A stretch of 64,000 nucleotides of DNA from Celerinatantimonas diazotrophica (GCF_004339545.1 NZ_SMGD01000017.1:124001-188000); one strand, 5' to 3'. Positions 47,293 through 56,820 are shown, counted from the stretch's first letter. Numbers and translations are program-made. The notes: generated from the letters alone by a model not told the origin.

Positions 47293-48351
47293 TTAGCTTA
47301 AGCATCGGGCCCAATGAATCATCTGATTGATAACCTGCTCTGCTCTCTTATCTGTGGGGAGCCGATATTTGTTAGACCACTCGACTTCATGTTGCCTCTC
47401 TCGAATTTGTCGTGGTGTTAAGCCGTACTTTTCTCGGAATTGGCTACTTAAATAATTACTATTAGACAGACCACATTTTAATGCAATTTCAGCAACGCTA
47501 TTTCCCATATTGATTGGATTATGAAGCGCTTTAAAGCAAGCTGCTAATCGACACTCGCGGATAAACGCTGTGATACCCCCTTCTTCTTTAAAAAGTCGAT
47601 ATAATGTCGAGCGCGACATAAAAAATTGGTTACAAATTGTATCAGCCGTTAGTGATAGTTCACCAATATGCTCATTTATATATTTTTTGATAGACCATTT
47701 TATACTGTCACCAATAGATTCAGAGGCATCAAAGTCGTTTTTCAAACAAAGTACATCTAACATTGCCATTAAACTATCCGCTAGGATTAAAGATTCTTTG
47801 GCATCGGCTATTAGTAACTGCTCCTTCATCATAGTAATAAAGTCTTTGAATAGCCGCTCGTGAATGCTATGACGTTCAAAAATATGACCGGTTGCTAACG
47901 CCAAACGGGGAATATTTTCCAACACCCATGGTCTTGGTAGGACAATGGCTATACTTCTTGCATTTTCATTACTCGAGGCCTCAATGGTCTGGCTCAAGTT
48001 AATTGCTGAGATGCCGCCATCTTCAATAAAATCAGAGTTCCCATTCCGGACACAGTTATATCCGGCTGCATATGTATCCAATAATATATGATCGGCTTCT
48101 GTAAAATCTTTGTGGGTTTTATGGTTGCGTGTATATTGCTGAGCGGGCATCGTTACATCTGAGTAAAGGAATTTCCCGGCATTTATCAGCGTGAAAGACA
48201 GTTTCTGGTTTTCAGAAAAATTCGAAATAGGATAGCATTGAAAATAGGGTGTAACACTTGCTCGCCAGATTTCGAAGGTTTCTTCACTGCTCCCTATGTC
48301 ATCCTGATTCAGATTAACGCAGGGAAGTAAAATCCTATTTTGTTTTTCCAT
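47293..48351 (-). CDS. AraC-family transcriptional regulator (orphan)
   Basis: 352 aa. The N-terminal ~200 residues look like the AraC_binding_2 (XylS/FeaR-type) sensor domain: FEIWRASVTPYFQCYPIS, TLINAGKFLYSDV, and the DHILLDTYAAG core. Two C-terminal helix-turn-helix motifs follow (LTADTICNQFFMSRSTLYRLFKEEGGITAFIRECRL and VAEIALKCGLSNSNYLSSQFREKYGLTPRQIRER). GTG 48354 opens the frame, but ATG 48351 has better spacing to GGAGAA. No metabolic target lies beside it. A perfect dyad precedes it at 48397-48423. Confidence 0.85.
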   Translation of the reverse strand: MEKQNRILLPCVNLNQDDIGSSEETFEIWRASVTPYFQCYPISNFSENQKLSFTLINAGKFLYSDVTMPAQQYTRNHKTHKDFTEADHILLDTYAAGYNCVRNGNSDFIEDGGISAINLSQTIEASSNENARSIAIVLPRPWVLENIPRLALATGHIFERHSIHERLFKDFITMMKEQLLIADAKESLILADSLMAMLDVLCLKNDFDASESIGDSIKWSIKKYINEHIGELSLTADTICNQFFMSRSTLYRLFKEEGGITAFIRECRLAACFKALHNPINMGNSVAEIALKCGLSNSNYLSSQFREKYGLTPRQIRERQHEVEWSNKYRLPTDKRAEQVINQMIHWARCLS

Positions 48352-48396
48352 CACTTCTCCATGACTTATTGACCATCACTGCGACTCACATTTAAG

Positions 48397-48423
48397 ATTA
48401 AATCTAGTTAGTCTAGATTTAAT
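48397..48423. promoter_or_regulatory. Perfect dyad upstream of the AraC-type gene
   Basis: ATTAAATCTAG and CTAGATTTAAT, 11-bp arms with a 5-nt centre, 46 nt before the regulator start. There is no T-tract on either side, so it looks like a protein-binding site and not a terminator. Confidence 0.5.
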
Positions 48424-48966
48424 AGCTGCTTTTGATGCAGTTTATCGCTTTTTCCTATTTCGAAGTATAGATAATTAATTCAATAACTCTTTTTCAACAT
48501 TAGGAAGCCCCACTTAAGCCGGATTGCTCAAGAGCGCAGATTTTGGTTCGAGTTCGTATTTGTCTATTTTCGCTAAAGATTAGTTGAGAGTGTTGGTCGC
48601 GAATTTGCTTGTTATTATAGTAAAGTCATTTCAAACTGCATTTAATTCAATGCCATCTTTTACATAATTACTTACATTTAAATATGTGATTAATCAATTA
48701 TTAGTTTCGATCGTAATGAATAACCTTTCGAATATAATTACGGGGGGCTTAGGTAGACTCAAAGATAGTGCTTGGCGCGTCTGCAATGGTGCTATTATGG
48801 TGCAATCGAAGAGAGAGTCAAAGTTGAATCAAATTATAGTGGCTATTCGGTATTACTTAATTAATCTTCATTTTCGATGGGGGAAGCAGGTATATTGACA
48901 TGAATTAAAAGACGAATACTCATGTATCCTCTGATATTTGAACTGTTATCATTGACCGACTTTTTG

Positions 48967-48996
48967 TTATCGGTTAATCGACTGAATACGTATAAT
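48967..48996 (+). promoter_or_regulatory. Candidate sigma-70 promoter of trmL
   Basis: A consensus TATAAT at 48991-48996 with TTATCG 18 nt upstream (48967-48972), 30 nt before the trmL start. The -35 is weak. Confidence 0.55.
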
Positions 48997-49026
48997 AGCG
49001 CTATTGTTTAACAAAAAGGTTTTGTC

Positions 49027-49491
49027 GTGTTTCACATCGCATTATTTGAGCCACAGATTGCACCAAACTGTGGCAACATTATTCGTTTGGCTGCGAACAA
49101 TGGTTGTCAGCTGCATCTAATTGAACCTTTAGGGTTTGATTTAGAAGAGAAAAAATTGCGTCGGGCAGGGTTGGATTATCATGATCTGGCGCATGTCACC
49201 GTGCATCCTGATTATTGGGAATTCGCTCATCAGATGCAGGGGCGAACCATCTGGGCTTGTACGACCAAGGGCACTCACTCTTATACCGATGTCTGTTATC
49301 AAAGTGGTGATGTGCTATTGTTTGGTGCTGAAACACATGGATTGTCGCCAGAGGTGATGCATTCCATTGAGCCTAAACAACGGATTCGAATCCCCATGCA
49401 GTCGAATAGTCGTTGCCTAAATTTGTCTAATTCTGTGGCTGTGATTAGCTACGAAGCGTGGCGTCAGCATAGCTTTGCCGGTGGGGTGTAA
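49027..49491 (+). CDS. trmL: tRNA (cytidine(34)/5-carboxymethylaminomethyluridine(34)-2'-O)-methyltransferase
   Basis: 154-aa SPOUT methyltransferase that methylates the wobble ribose of the two tRNA-Leu isoacceptors. The trefoil-knot motifs are [41 protein letters not shown] and [20 protein letters not shown]. Starts at GTG 49027 with AAGG 7 nt upstream. Confidence 0.95.
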   Translation: MFHIALFEPQIAPNCGNIIRLAANNGCQLHLIEPLGFDLEEKKLRRAGLDYHDLAHVTVHPDYWEFAHQMQGRTIWACTTKGTHSYTDVCYQSGDVLLFGAETHGLSPEVMHSIEPKQRIRIPMQSNSRCLNLSNSVAVISYEAWRQHSFAGGV

Positions 49492-49536
49492 TGTGAGGTT
49501 TTTATTGATTTGTTGTTTTAAATCAACCTTCCTAAG

Positions 49537-49581
49537 TACACTTTAAAGTGTAATACTCATGGCTCTTTTTCACAAAGAGCC
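49537..49581 (+). terminator. Hairpins after trmL
   Basis: The 14-bp palindrome ACACTTTAAAGTGT (about 49538-49551) is followed by an 8-bp stem GGCTCTTT/AAAGAGCC at 49561-49581 with a 5-nt loop. There is no good T-tract after the second hairpin. It may still end the trmL transcript. Confidence 0.4.
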
Positions 49582-49686
49582 AGTGATTGTGTCAATTTGT
49601 CTCAATCAATCTTCTCTTTTTTATTTATCCATATTCATGTCCATTGTTGTTAAACGATGGGGCGTTTATCTTCGAGGGATGCTTGG

Positions 49687-51249
49687 ATGCGCCAAAATTT
49701 ATCCGTTAGTGAACATGAAGTGTTGTTTCCCGACCATTATAATTTGCTATCAACGACAGATTTAAATGGGGTGATCACATACGCAAGCCCTCATTTTTGC
49801 AAAGTGGCGGGGTTTAGTCGTGACGAACTTATCGGACAACCCCACAATATTGTCCGTCATCCGGATATGCCCGAGGCTGCTTTTGCTAATCTATGGCAGC
49901 AGGTTAAGCAGGGAAAATCTTGGCATGGACTGGTTAAAAATCGTTGCAAAAATGGTGATTATTATTGGGTTGATGCATTTGTTTCGCCCATTATTGAAAA
50001 TGGTAAAATTATTGAGTACCAATCGGTACGCCTAAAGCCTTCCCGAGAGCATGTCGAGAATGCAGAACGTGCATATGCAAGGTTCAAGGCCGGCAAAGGC
50101 CGTTTATTGGCTGCGCATGCCTCAGTTTCATTATTCCATCGTCTTACAATAGCGTTAATTGTCTCAGCAGTGGTGAGTTTCGCGTGTGACTATTGGGTCA
50201 ACTCTTATTTGGCACTGGGATGTTTTATGCTGCTAAGCATAATTGCTAGTTTTATTTTGACTCGGCCTCTGACTCAAATTACGCAACGTGCCCATGTTCG
50301 CCATAACCACCCACTGATTACTTATAGTTACCAGAATCGCAGTGATGATATAGGTATTATTTTACAGGCGCAAAAAATGGACAAGGCCGAGTTAAATGCA
50401 GTACTGGGCCGTATTCTGGACTCGAGTATTCGAATTACCCATTCAGCCACAGAGTCTCGCGAAAATGGTTTGCAAAGTGTGGCGCAGCTTGAGCATCAAA
50501 ATGAACAGACTCGAGCTGTTCGTGTTGCTGTGGAGCAGATGAATCAGGCGAACAATGAAACGGCTGAAAATATGCAAGTAGCAGCGGGGTCAACGCAACA
50601 AGCATATAGCATGACTGAACAACTCGCTCGGGGGACAACGCAAAGTTCTCAGGTCATTCTCAAACTGGCTGAGCAACTCCAGCAAGCGGTAAGCCAAGTG
50701 AGTGGATTAAGCGATCGAGGACAAGAAATTCAAGGTGTTTCGGAATCGATCGGTGCTATTACTGACCAAGTGAACTTACTTGCCCTAAATGCTGCTATTG
50801 AAGCAGCTTGGGCGGGTGAGCATGGCCGTGGTTTCTCGGTTGTAGCGGATCAGGTTCGCTCCCTTGCTCTGACAACTCAGAACTCTACTGGGCAAATACA
50901 GGAAGTGACTCAAGAAATTCTCGAACAGACTCGCCGGGTGGCAGCGACGATAGACCAGACTCGCCAGTCGGCACTGAGCTGCCAGCAGCAGATTGAGCAA
51001 GCTTTTGAACAGTCGCAAAATACTTTGCAGTTTGTTGATACTGTCTCAGAGCGGAGTCAGCAGATCGCTGTTGTATTAGAACAGCAGGCTCAGATTAGTC
51101 ATGAAGTGGTCGAGCGTATCCGTCACATTCATGAACTGAGCTTGCGTTGTAGTGACCTGGTTAAAAGCAATGTCACCTATAGCAATAGCTTGGTGTTAGA
51201 GATGAACGAACAAACTCGTTTAGCCAATCAATTGCGCCAACTGGCCTGA
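49687..51249 (+). CDS. Aer-like chemoreceptor (PAS + MCP signalling domain)
   Basis: 520-aa energy/redox sensor. An N-terminal PAS domain (residues ~20-130: [54 protein letters not shown]) resembles the FAD-binding PAS of E. coli Aer. Two membrane helices (~150-195) with almost no periplasmic loop, a HAMP-like link, and the signalling domain with tip [20 protein letters not shown] follow. The tip has Trp where receptors normally have Arg (EAARAGE). Methylation-type Glu/Gln pairs are few. ATG 49687 has GAGGG 8 nt upstream; the frame opens at 49657. It converges on cpxA with 1 nt between stops. Confidence 0.9.
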   Translation: MRQNLSVSEHEVLFPDHYNLLSTTDLNGVITYASPHFCKVAGFSRDELIGQPHNIVRHPDMPEAAFANLWQQVKQGKSWHGLVKNRCKNGDYYWVDAFVSPIIENGKIIEYQSVRLKPSREHVENAERAYARFKAGKGRLLAAHASVSLFHRLTIALIVSAVVSFACDYWVNSYLALGCFMLLSIIASFILTRPLTQITQRAHVRHNHPLITYSYQNRSDDIGIILQAQKMDKAELNAVLGRILDSSIRITHSATESRENGLQSVAQLEHQNEQTRAVRVAVEQMNQANNETAENMQVAAGSTQQAYSMTEQLARGTTQSSQVILKLAEQLQQAVSQVSGLSDRGQEIQGVSESIGAITDQVNLLALNAAIEAAWAGEHGRGFSVVADQVRSLALTTQNSTGQIQEVTQEILEQTRRVAATIDQTRQSALSCQQQIEQAFEQSQNTLQFVDTVSERSQQIAVVLEQQAQISHEVVERIRHIHELSLRCSDLVKSNVTYSNSLVLEMNEQTRLANQLRQLA

Positions 51250-51250
51250 T

Positions 51251-52645
51251 TTAGCGAGCACGATGGGGAAGATAAATGGTGACCGACAGACCCGTTTGCG
51301 TGGCCCGATTTTTTGCTTCAATGCGTCCACCATGTTGACGTACTGCCCAATCTGCAATCGCTAAACCTAGTCCAACACCGCCTGAGTCCCGGTCGCGGGC
51401 TTCACTGGCGCGATAAAATGGCCGAAAAATTTCCTTGAGCTCATCTTCAGGGATCCCTGGGCCATCATCAATCACGCTAAACATCAATTGGCGAGCATTG
51501 TGATGGATGGTAAGTTCAATCGTTTGACTGGCATATTTAATTGCGTTGCGACAGAGATTTTCAACGGCGCTCAATAGCGCCTCAGGAAAGCAGTAAATGA
51601 CCTCGGGTCCCTGATTACTCAGAATAAATGTTTTACCGACCTGAGAGGCTTCGAATTGACAATCATTGGTAAGTTCTTCAAGCAGTTCATTTAAATTTTG
51701 CTGTTCTAATTTACTTTCATCCAACTGCATGCGAGATAAACCAAGCAACGCTCGAATCATCTCTTCTAAACGTTCAGCTTCGCGCTCAATACGTTGCAGC
51801 TCTTTGGTTGCTCCATAGCGCTTATTACTGAGTGCTACTGCCATATTGAGCCGGGTGAGCGGTGAGCGTAGTTCGTGGGAAATGTCACTGAGTAAGCGCT
51901 GCTGATTGGTAATTGCATTGGATAAGGTCGTCGACATTTGGGAAAGGCTTTCGGCTAATTGTCCGACCTCATCTCGGCGGTGAATATCCGGAAGTTTCAC
52001 CGAGAGATCGCCCATCGCAATTTGGTTGGCAGCGTTACGCAATTTCTTAAGTGGTGCCGCAATGTGCCAAGCTAACATAATACATGCAATGAGGCTGAAT
52101 ACTACCAGCATCCCTATCAACGTCTCGGGTCGCATTTGAAAATGACTTAGTGCATCCATTTGTTCTGGACTGATTTTTCGATTGATATAGAGGAGATAAC
52201 TTGAACCATTTAACTGAACTTTCTGCGGACCAAAGACAACGCGTTGTGTCCCAAGGATGCGTAGTTTGGGATCTTTTTGTTTATCGTTACTTAAAATAAA
52301 CCGTATGATTTCTCGCCGGTTGCGTCCCATATTTGTCGCGTTGACGATTTCTCCAGTATGACTAACCAGAATCAGACTGGGGGTTGATGAATGCGGTTGC
52401 AGCAGGTTATGAAATCCCGGTGGCAGAAACGGAAAATCACTGGGAGGTCCGTAGTGCAACATAAAGGCGTTGCGTTGCAGTTCTTGGCGAGCCCAATCTG
52501 GTAAAGGATGGTCGGTATTGATGCTCAATTGCATAATCAGCAAGGCGGTGCCAACGGTCAAAATTAAAATGACCCAAAATGCCAAAAAGATTTTAAAAAA
52601 CAGGCTGCTGATATATTGAGAAAGGCGTTTTACCATTGCAACCAT
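51251..52645 (-). CDS. cpxA: Envelope-stress sensor histidine kinase CpxA
   Basis: 464-aa inner-membrane kinase/phosphatase that reports envelope protein misfolding. Membrane segments at ~18-40 and ~175-195 flank a periplasmic sensor domain. Then HAMP, the H-box SDISHELRSPLTRLNM with H257, N-box ENLCRNAIKYA, G1 DDGPGIPEDE, F-box IFRPFYR and G2 GGVGLGLAI. It overlaps cpxR by 16 nt, with AAGGG before the ATG. Confidence 0.92.
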   Translation of the reverse strand: MVAMVKRLSQYISSLFFKIFLAFWVILILTVGTALLIMQLSINTDHPLPDWARQELQRNAFMLHYGPPSDFPFLPPGFHNLLQPHSSTPSLILVSHTGEIVNATNMGRNRREIIRFILSNDKQKDPKLRILGTQRVVFGPQKVQLNGSSYLLYINRKISPEQMDALSHFQMRPETLIGMLVVFSLIACIMLAWHIAAPLKKLRNAANQIAMGDLSVKLPDIHRRDEVGQLAESLSQMSTTLSNAITNQQRLLSDISHELRSPLTRLNMAVALSNKRYGATKELQRIEREAERLEEMIRALLGLSRMQLDESKLEQQNLNELLEELTNDCQFEASQVGKTFILSNQGPEVIYCFPEALLSAVENLCRNAIKYASQTIELTIHHNARQLMFSVIDDGPGIPEDELKEIFRPFYRASEARDRDSGGVGLGLAIADWAVRQHGGRIEAKNRATQTGLSVTIYLPHRAR

Positions 52646-53322
52646 AGGTACCCTTTACCGCGAACTGTTTTTATACGAGGTTGGTTGTCATCTCGATCGG
52701 GGATTTTTTTGCGCAGGTTTGAAACGTGCATATCTAGACTGCGATCAAACGGCATTAATTTTTTTCCCAACACCTGCTCGTTGAGTTTTGCTTTATCAAG
52801 AATTTCTCCAGGGTGACGCAAAAATTGTTCGAGGAGCAAAAATTCAGTACTGGTTAGTTCAATGGGCTCACCATGGTGTAAGACTTCCTGACGGCGTGGA
52901 TAGACCACTAAGTCGTCATGGCTAACTTGGTCATCACTATTTTCTTCTGGAATTTTTACCTGATGGGTTCGGCGCAAAATAGCTTTAATACGAGCCAAGA
53001 GCTCCCGATCACTAAATGGTTTTGGTAGGTAATCATCGGCCCCTAGTTCTAATCCGAGCACACGGTCAAATTCATCGCCTTTTGCGGTGAGCATTAACAC
53101 TGGAATTTCTAAGCGAGCGGCGCGCATCTCGCGTAAGATGTCAAAGCCGTTTTTGCCTGGCATCATGACATCCAGTAGGACAAGATCGATATGTTTTTGT
53201 AAAATATGTTGCATGGCCAATTGGCTGTCGTGGCACGCTTCAAATTCAAAACCTTCTAAAGTTAAAAGGTCACAAAGTAATTCAGTAAGCTCCTGATCAT
53301 CGTCGATCATCAGCAGTTTCAT
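52630..53322 (-). CDS. cpxR: Response regulator CpxR
   Basis: 230-aa OmpR-type regulator. The receiver has the acidic pocket (MIDDDQE), phospho-acceptor D51 (VLLDVMMPGKNG), and K in MLTAKGDEFDR. The C-terminal winged helix has LTSTEFLLLEQFLRHPGEI and the recognition region SLDMHVSNLRKKI. Ends in the typical KTVRGKGYLWLQW. A perfect CpxR box lies 95 nt upstream, so autoregulation is expected. Confidence 0.95.
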   Translation of the reverse strand: MKLLMIDDDQELTELLCDLLTLEGFEFEACHDSQLAMQHILQKHIDLVLLDVMMPGKNGFDILREMRAARLEIPVLMLTAKGDEFDRVLGLELGADDYLPKPFSDRELLARIKAILRRTHQVKIPEENSDDQVSHDDLVVYPRRQEVLHHGEPIELTSTEFLLLEQFLRHPGEILDKAKLNEQVLGKKLMPFDRSLDMHVSNLRKKIPDRDDNQPRIKTVRGKGYLWLQW

Positions 53323-53738
53323 ATTGCGCTTCCTCTTGTGATAGTCCGATCAACCATATAAGTATTATTGGTCAGGCGAAAACAGTGTAACGGACTAAAG
53401 ATATTTTTCTGAATGTTTTACCCTGCTTTACTTAGTTTTGCGAGTACTAGCGGTTAAATCGGTATTTCATAGTTTTTAGCATCATGGTCGTGTGGCTATC
53501 AATACTAATACCATCAGATTAGGCTGGTTAGCCACTGATAGCAATCCCTCATGGAACGACATATCTATTGGAATTCATTATTATGGCTTAATCATAACGA
53601 ATTTTTCTTCATTCATGAAAAATATGAGCAATTATTGCCTTATAGCACTGTTTTAATATTACTTTTGCGCTTTTTTACACCACCCATTACGTAATTTAGT
53701 TACAATATAAACTGGTTTGGACTCTGATGAGGGATAGA
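53323..53738. other. Control region between cpxR and fieF
   Basis: 416 nt between divergent genes. In E. coli this interval holds cpxP; here no CpxP-like reading frame (signal peptide, LTxxQ motifs) is present. A CpxR box is at 53417-53431. A 47-codon frame at 53551-53694 is not credible. Confidence 0.6.
53417..53431 (-). promoter_or_regulatory. CpxR-binding site
   Basis: On the minus strand GTAAA-GCAGG-GTAAA, a perfect match to the CpxR consensus GTAAA-N5-GTAAA, pointing toward cpxRA. Confidence 0.85.
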
Positions 53739-54644
53739 GTGGCAGATAACAATTATGTCAAATTGGTACACTCAGCGAGTTTAATGGCAACCTTGGTTGC
53801 GCTTTTATTATTGATTATTAAAAGTGCTGCGTACTGGCTTACCGGGGCCGTGAGTATACTCGCCTCACAAGTCGATTCGTTAATGGATATTGGCATGTCG
53901 CTGGTTAATGTTTTTGCGGTTCGTTATGCATTACGTCCGCCTGACAATGAACATCGCTTTGGTCATGGCAAGGTAGAACCGATCGCTGGATTAGTACAAG
54001 CCGGATTTATCGGTGGGACAGGGATTATTCTATTTTATACTGGGGTTGGTTCACTGTGGAGTCCCAAACCGTTGACATCGACTTCAGTGGGGATCATTGT
54101 CATGATCATTTCCACTGTCGCAACAGCCTTACTGGTTGGTTACCAGATGTATGTGGTTAAAAAAACAAATAATCAGGTGATTCATGCCGATTCATTGCAC
54201 TATTGCATTGATATTTTGATGAACCTCGCGGTGATTGTTGCGTTAGTGTTAGATCGTTGGGGATGGTCATGGGCTGATGGTGCCTTTACTATTGCGATCG
54301 CGGCTTATGTGCTGCATAGTGCTTGGCGCATTGGTTTTGATGCTTTTCAGCACCTATTGGATAGAGAACTTGATGATTCGACCAAAGCCGCTATCCGGGA
54401 AATAGCACTCGGGGTGGATGGCGTTGCTGGTCTGCATGATATGCGGACTCGGCAAGCAGGACAAATTAAGTTTATCCAATTTCATATCGAGCTCGCAGAT
54501 GACTTATCACTGATAAATGCACATAGCATTAGTATGCAAGTTGAGCATAAATTGCAAGCGAGATGGCCAGAAGCAGATGTGATTATTCATCTTGATCCTC
54601 TTTCAATTGTCGAACAAGAGGTCAAATCCGGGTATCATTTTTAA
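53739..54644 (+). CDS. fieF: Cation-efflux pump FieF (CDF family, Fe2+/Zn2+)
   Basis: 301-aa six-helix cation diffusion facilitator exporting Fe(II)/Zn(II) in exchange for protons. Transport-site Asp residues lie in VDSLMDIGMS (helix 2) and HADSLHYCIDILMN (helix 5, HxxxD); the cytoplasmic domain has GVAGLHDMRTRQAGQIKFIQFHIEL. The frame opens at ATG 53727, but GAGGGA before GTG 53739 and alignment with E. coli FieF favour the GTG. Neighbour of cpxRA as in E. coli, with cpxP missing. Confidence 0.93.
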   Translation: MADNNYVKLVHSASLMATLVALLLLIIKSAAYWLTGAVSILASQVDSLMDIGMSLVNVFAVRYALRPPDNEHRFGHGKVEPIAGLVQAGFIGGTGIILFYTGVGSLWSPKPLTSTSVGIIVMIISTVATALLVGYQMYVVKKTNNQVIHADSLHYCIDILMNLAVIVALVLDRWGWSWADGAFTIAIAAYVLHSAWRIGFDAFQHLLDRELDDSTKAAIREIALGVDGVAGLHDMRTRQAGQIKFIQFHIELADDLSLINAHSISMQVEHKLQARWPEADVIIHLDPLSIVEQEVKSGYHF

Positions 54645-54690
54645 ACGAATGTTGTGTTGTCTAAAATGTGAAGGGAAAAAATAAGTCATT

Positions 54691-55470
54691 ATGATACTTA
54701 CTCGCCAACAAGTCTGGGAACAAATTGTCATTGAAGCCCGAGAGCTTACGGTTGATGAACCGATGCTGGGTTCGTTCTTTCATGCGACTATTTTAAATCA
54801 CAAAAGCTTGCGCTCGGCGTTAAGTTTCCAGTTGGCGAGCAAGCTTGATAGCACGACGGTTCAGTCGATTGTACTTCGGGAGATCATTGAAGAAGCCTTT
54901 CGTAGTGAGACGGATATTCTAGATGCGGCGGCAGCCGATATTGTCGCGGTCGTCGACAGAGATCCTGCGGTGGCTCATTACGCGATTCCACTTTTATATC
55001 TTAAAGGATTTCATGCTCTGCAAGGTTATCGCGTTGCCCATTGGCTTTGGAAAAATAATCGTCAGTCATTGGCCAGTTATCTGCAAAATCAAATTTCTGT
55101 GGTCTTTGGCGTGGATGTCCATCCGGCCGCCCAAATCGGTCGTAGTATTATGTTGGACCATGCCACCGGAATTGTAGTTGGGGAAACGGCCATTGTTGAG
55201 GACGAAGTGTCTATTTTGCAGTCTGTCACTCTCGGTGGGACAGGGAAAGAAAGTGGTGATCGTCATCCGAAAATCCGCCGGGGTGTATTGATTGGGGCCG
55301 GGGCAAAAATTCTTGGTAATATTGAAGTGGGCAGAGGTGCGAAAGTCGGCGCCGGAAGTGTGGTATTACAAGATGTTCCCGAGCACACAACTGTGGCTGG
55401 GGTCCCGGCAAAAATAGTGGGCCGTCCAGAGTGTGACAGCCCAGCAAGTACGATGAGTCAGTCTATCTAG
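54691..55470 (+). CDS. cysE: Serine O-acetyltransferase
   Basis: 259-aa left-handed beta-helix enzyme that acetylates L-serine for cysteine synthesis. The N-terminal helical domain is followed by hexapeptide repeats; catalytic H157 is in MLDHATGIVVGETA, and LQSVTLGGTGKESGDRHPKI, GAGAKILGN and VVLQDVPEHTTVAGVPAKIVG are typical. The C-terminal tail ends in SQSI; a terminal Ile is what cysteine synthase grips in the CysE-CysK complex. The last 4 nt (CTAG) hold both its stop and that of the converging DUF1653 gene. Confidence 0.96.
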   Translation: MILTRQQVWEQIVIEARELTVDEPMLGSFFHATILNHKSLRSALSFQLASKLDSTTVQSIVLREIIEEAFRSETDILDAAAADIVAVVDRDPAVAHYAIPLLYLKGFHALQGYRVAHWLWKNNRQSLASYLQNQISVVFGVDVHPAAQIGRSIMLDHATGIVVGETAIVEDEVSILQSVTLGGTGKESGDRHPKIRRGVLIGAGAKILGNIEVGRGAKVGAGSVVLQDVPEHTTVAGVPAKIVGRPECDSPASTMSQSI

Positions 55471-55718
55471 TTTTTCTGGTCAATCAGTTGAAATCTAGGA
55501 CAGCTTTGGCCGTCTTTTTCGGCCAACTGATTAAATAAGCTCAAAGGTCGTACCCACAGTTGCCGTTCGCCATATAATGGTCGATAGATCACCATCCATT
55601 CTTCGGTTTCACTATGGCGGGCAATGTCTAAAACTTCGTAATTATTTCCTTTAAAATGGCGGTAGATGCCGGCTTTGGGAATGTTGTTTGGTTTTTCATC
55701 AGATGACGATGCGCTCAC
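55467..55718 (-). CDS. DUF1653-domain protein
   Basis: 83 aa. The DUF1653 core is clear: KAGIYRHFKGNNYEVLDIARHSETEEWMVIYRPLYGERQLWVRPLSLF. Function unknown. The frame opens at TTG 55748, but AAGGAG lies 6 nt before GTG 55718, giving MSASSSDEK, so that start is preferred. The stop overlaps that of cysE. Confidence 0.85.
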   Translation of the reverse strand: MSASSSDEKPNNIPKAGIYRHFKGNNYEVLDIARHSETEEWMVIYRPLYGERQLWVRPLSLFNQLAEKDGQSCPRFQLIDQKN

Positions 55719-55813
55719 GCTGAACTCCTTGTTGACTTGCCGCGACAAGGGTATGCTTCGAGCAAGCCGTTAATCTTATTATCGCACGTTTATTCTACTT
55801 GATAGGAGCAGCT

Positions 55814-56023
55814 ATGTCGTTTGAATTACTAGAAGAGCTGGAAGCTAAAATCCAGGCCGCAGTGGAAAATATTGAATTATTGAGAATGGAAATCGATGAA
55901 CTTAAAGAACAAAACAGTCAACTGAGTGATGAGAATAATCGACTCCATCAGGAACAACAAGCCTGGCAAGATCGCTTAAAATCACTGTTGGGACGTATCA
56001 ACAACGTGAATTCAGAAGAATAA
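55814..56023 (+). CDS. zapB: Cell division protein ZapB
   Basis: 69-aa, almost wholly coiled-coil protein that joins the divisome through ZapA and helps Z-ring assembly. Heptads run from ELLEELEAKIQAAVENIELLRMEIDELKEQNSQL to the end. AGGAGC precedes the ATG at 55814; an ATG at 55799 is in frame but lacks a site. In E. coli zapB also neighbours rraA. Confidence 0.92.
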   Translation: MSFELLEELEAKIQAAVENIELLRMEIDELKEQNSQLSDENNRLHQEQQAWQDRLKSLLGRINNVNSEE

Positions 56024-56044
56024 TCGTTTATTCAGGAAAGTAAA

Positions 56045-56079
56045 AAATAGCAGCCTCGTAGCTGCTATTTTTTTATTTA
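56045..56079. terminator. Bidirectional terminator between zapB and rraA
   Basis: A 10-bp stem AAATAGCAGC/GCTGCTATTT with a 6-nt loop, then TTTTATTTAT on the plus strand and T-rich sequence on the minus strand. Confidence 0.85.
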
Positions 56080-56565
56080 TTCCAAATCAAGCGTATCGGG
56101 TGAGAGAATGATTCCAGTGGTGTCAGCGTATAAATGATCTTCAGGTAAGAAAGTCACCCCACCAAAGTTAACTGGAACGTTAATTTCCCCATTTTCATCT
56201 TCAAAATCGGCTCCTACAGGAATAGAGCCCATCGCATGCACGCCAATATCGAGATCTTCAAGTGCATCGACATCTCTGATACAACCATAAACGACGATAC
56301 CTTCCCAGCCGTTTTCCAGTGCTGTTGTTGCCATTGCTTCATCGATTAAGGCTCGTCGCATCGAACCGCCGCCATCGATCAGCAATACTTTTCCTTCCCC
56401 ATCTTCCTGAATGACTTGGTTGATGAGTCCACTGGCTTCAAAGCATTTGATCGTAACGATAGAGCCGCCAAATGAAGTTTGACCGCCGAAGCTAGCAAAT
56501 ATGGGTTCAACCACATCAACTGTGTCTGCATAGATGTCGCATAATTCCGATGTGTTGTATTCCAT
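56077..56565 (-). CDS. rraA: Regulator of ribonuclease activity A
   Basis: 162-aa RraA, which binds RNase E and dampens its activity; ring-shaped trimer of the MenG/RraA fold. Landmarks are [52 protein letters not shown] and [26 protein letters not shown]. The frame is open from 56658, but the ATG at 56565 gives the family start MEYNTS and has GAGA upstream. Confidence 0.95.
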   Translation of the reverse strand: MEYNTSELCDIYADTVDVVEPIFASFGGQTSFGGSIVTIKCFEASGLINQVIQEDGEGKVLLIDGGGSMRRALIDEAMATTALENGWEGIVVYGCIRDVDALEDLDIGVHAMGSIPVGADFEDENGEINVPVNFGGVTFLPEDHLYADTTGIILSPDTLDLE

Positions 56566-56776
56566 AATAAGATCTCGTTGCTTGATGACATATGGCCCAA
56601 GTATAAACCCTAAGTTTCCGTTTTCAATTGAAAAAATATGACGAAACGATAAGAGCATAGGGGAATCAGCGTTTCTTCACAAAAATTTAGGTTTTTTCTC
56701 GCTGCAGTGAATCTGTAAGCGACTTAAAAACGGAGTGTTAAGAGCACCAGAGCCGTGTTGTTGTTAGCAAATAAAA

Positions 56777-56802
56777 ATAGCCGGCTTAAGCCAGCCAGCT
56801 AT
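56777..56802 (-). terminator. Candidate terminator of hslVU
   Basis: An imperfect GC-rich hairpin around the GGCTTAAGCC core, followed on the minus strand by TTTTTATTTG, 18 nt past the hslU stop. Confidence 0.6.
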
Positions 56803-56820
56803 GAGTGGATGCTATTTGTT

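Larger units (their letters stand above)
48352..49026. other. Gene-poor, AT-rich region between araC-type gene and trmL
   Basis: 675 nt with no ORF worth calling. It contains an 11-bp perfect dyad at 48397-48423 and the probable trmL promoter near 48967-48996. The rest shows no recognisable gene remnant. Confidence 0.5.

Noticed and set aside
48686-48898. 70-aa plus-strand frame in the trmL upstream region
   Set aside because: No Shine-Dalgarno, no recognisable domain and AT-rich composition like the surrounding non-coding DNA.
53551-53694. 47-codon frame between cpxR and fieF, checked as a cpxP remnant
   Set aside because: No signal peptide, no LTxxQ motif and no ribosome site; it does not resemble CpxP.
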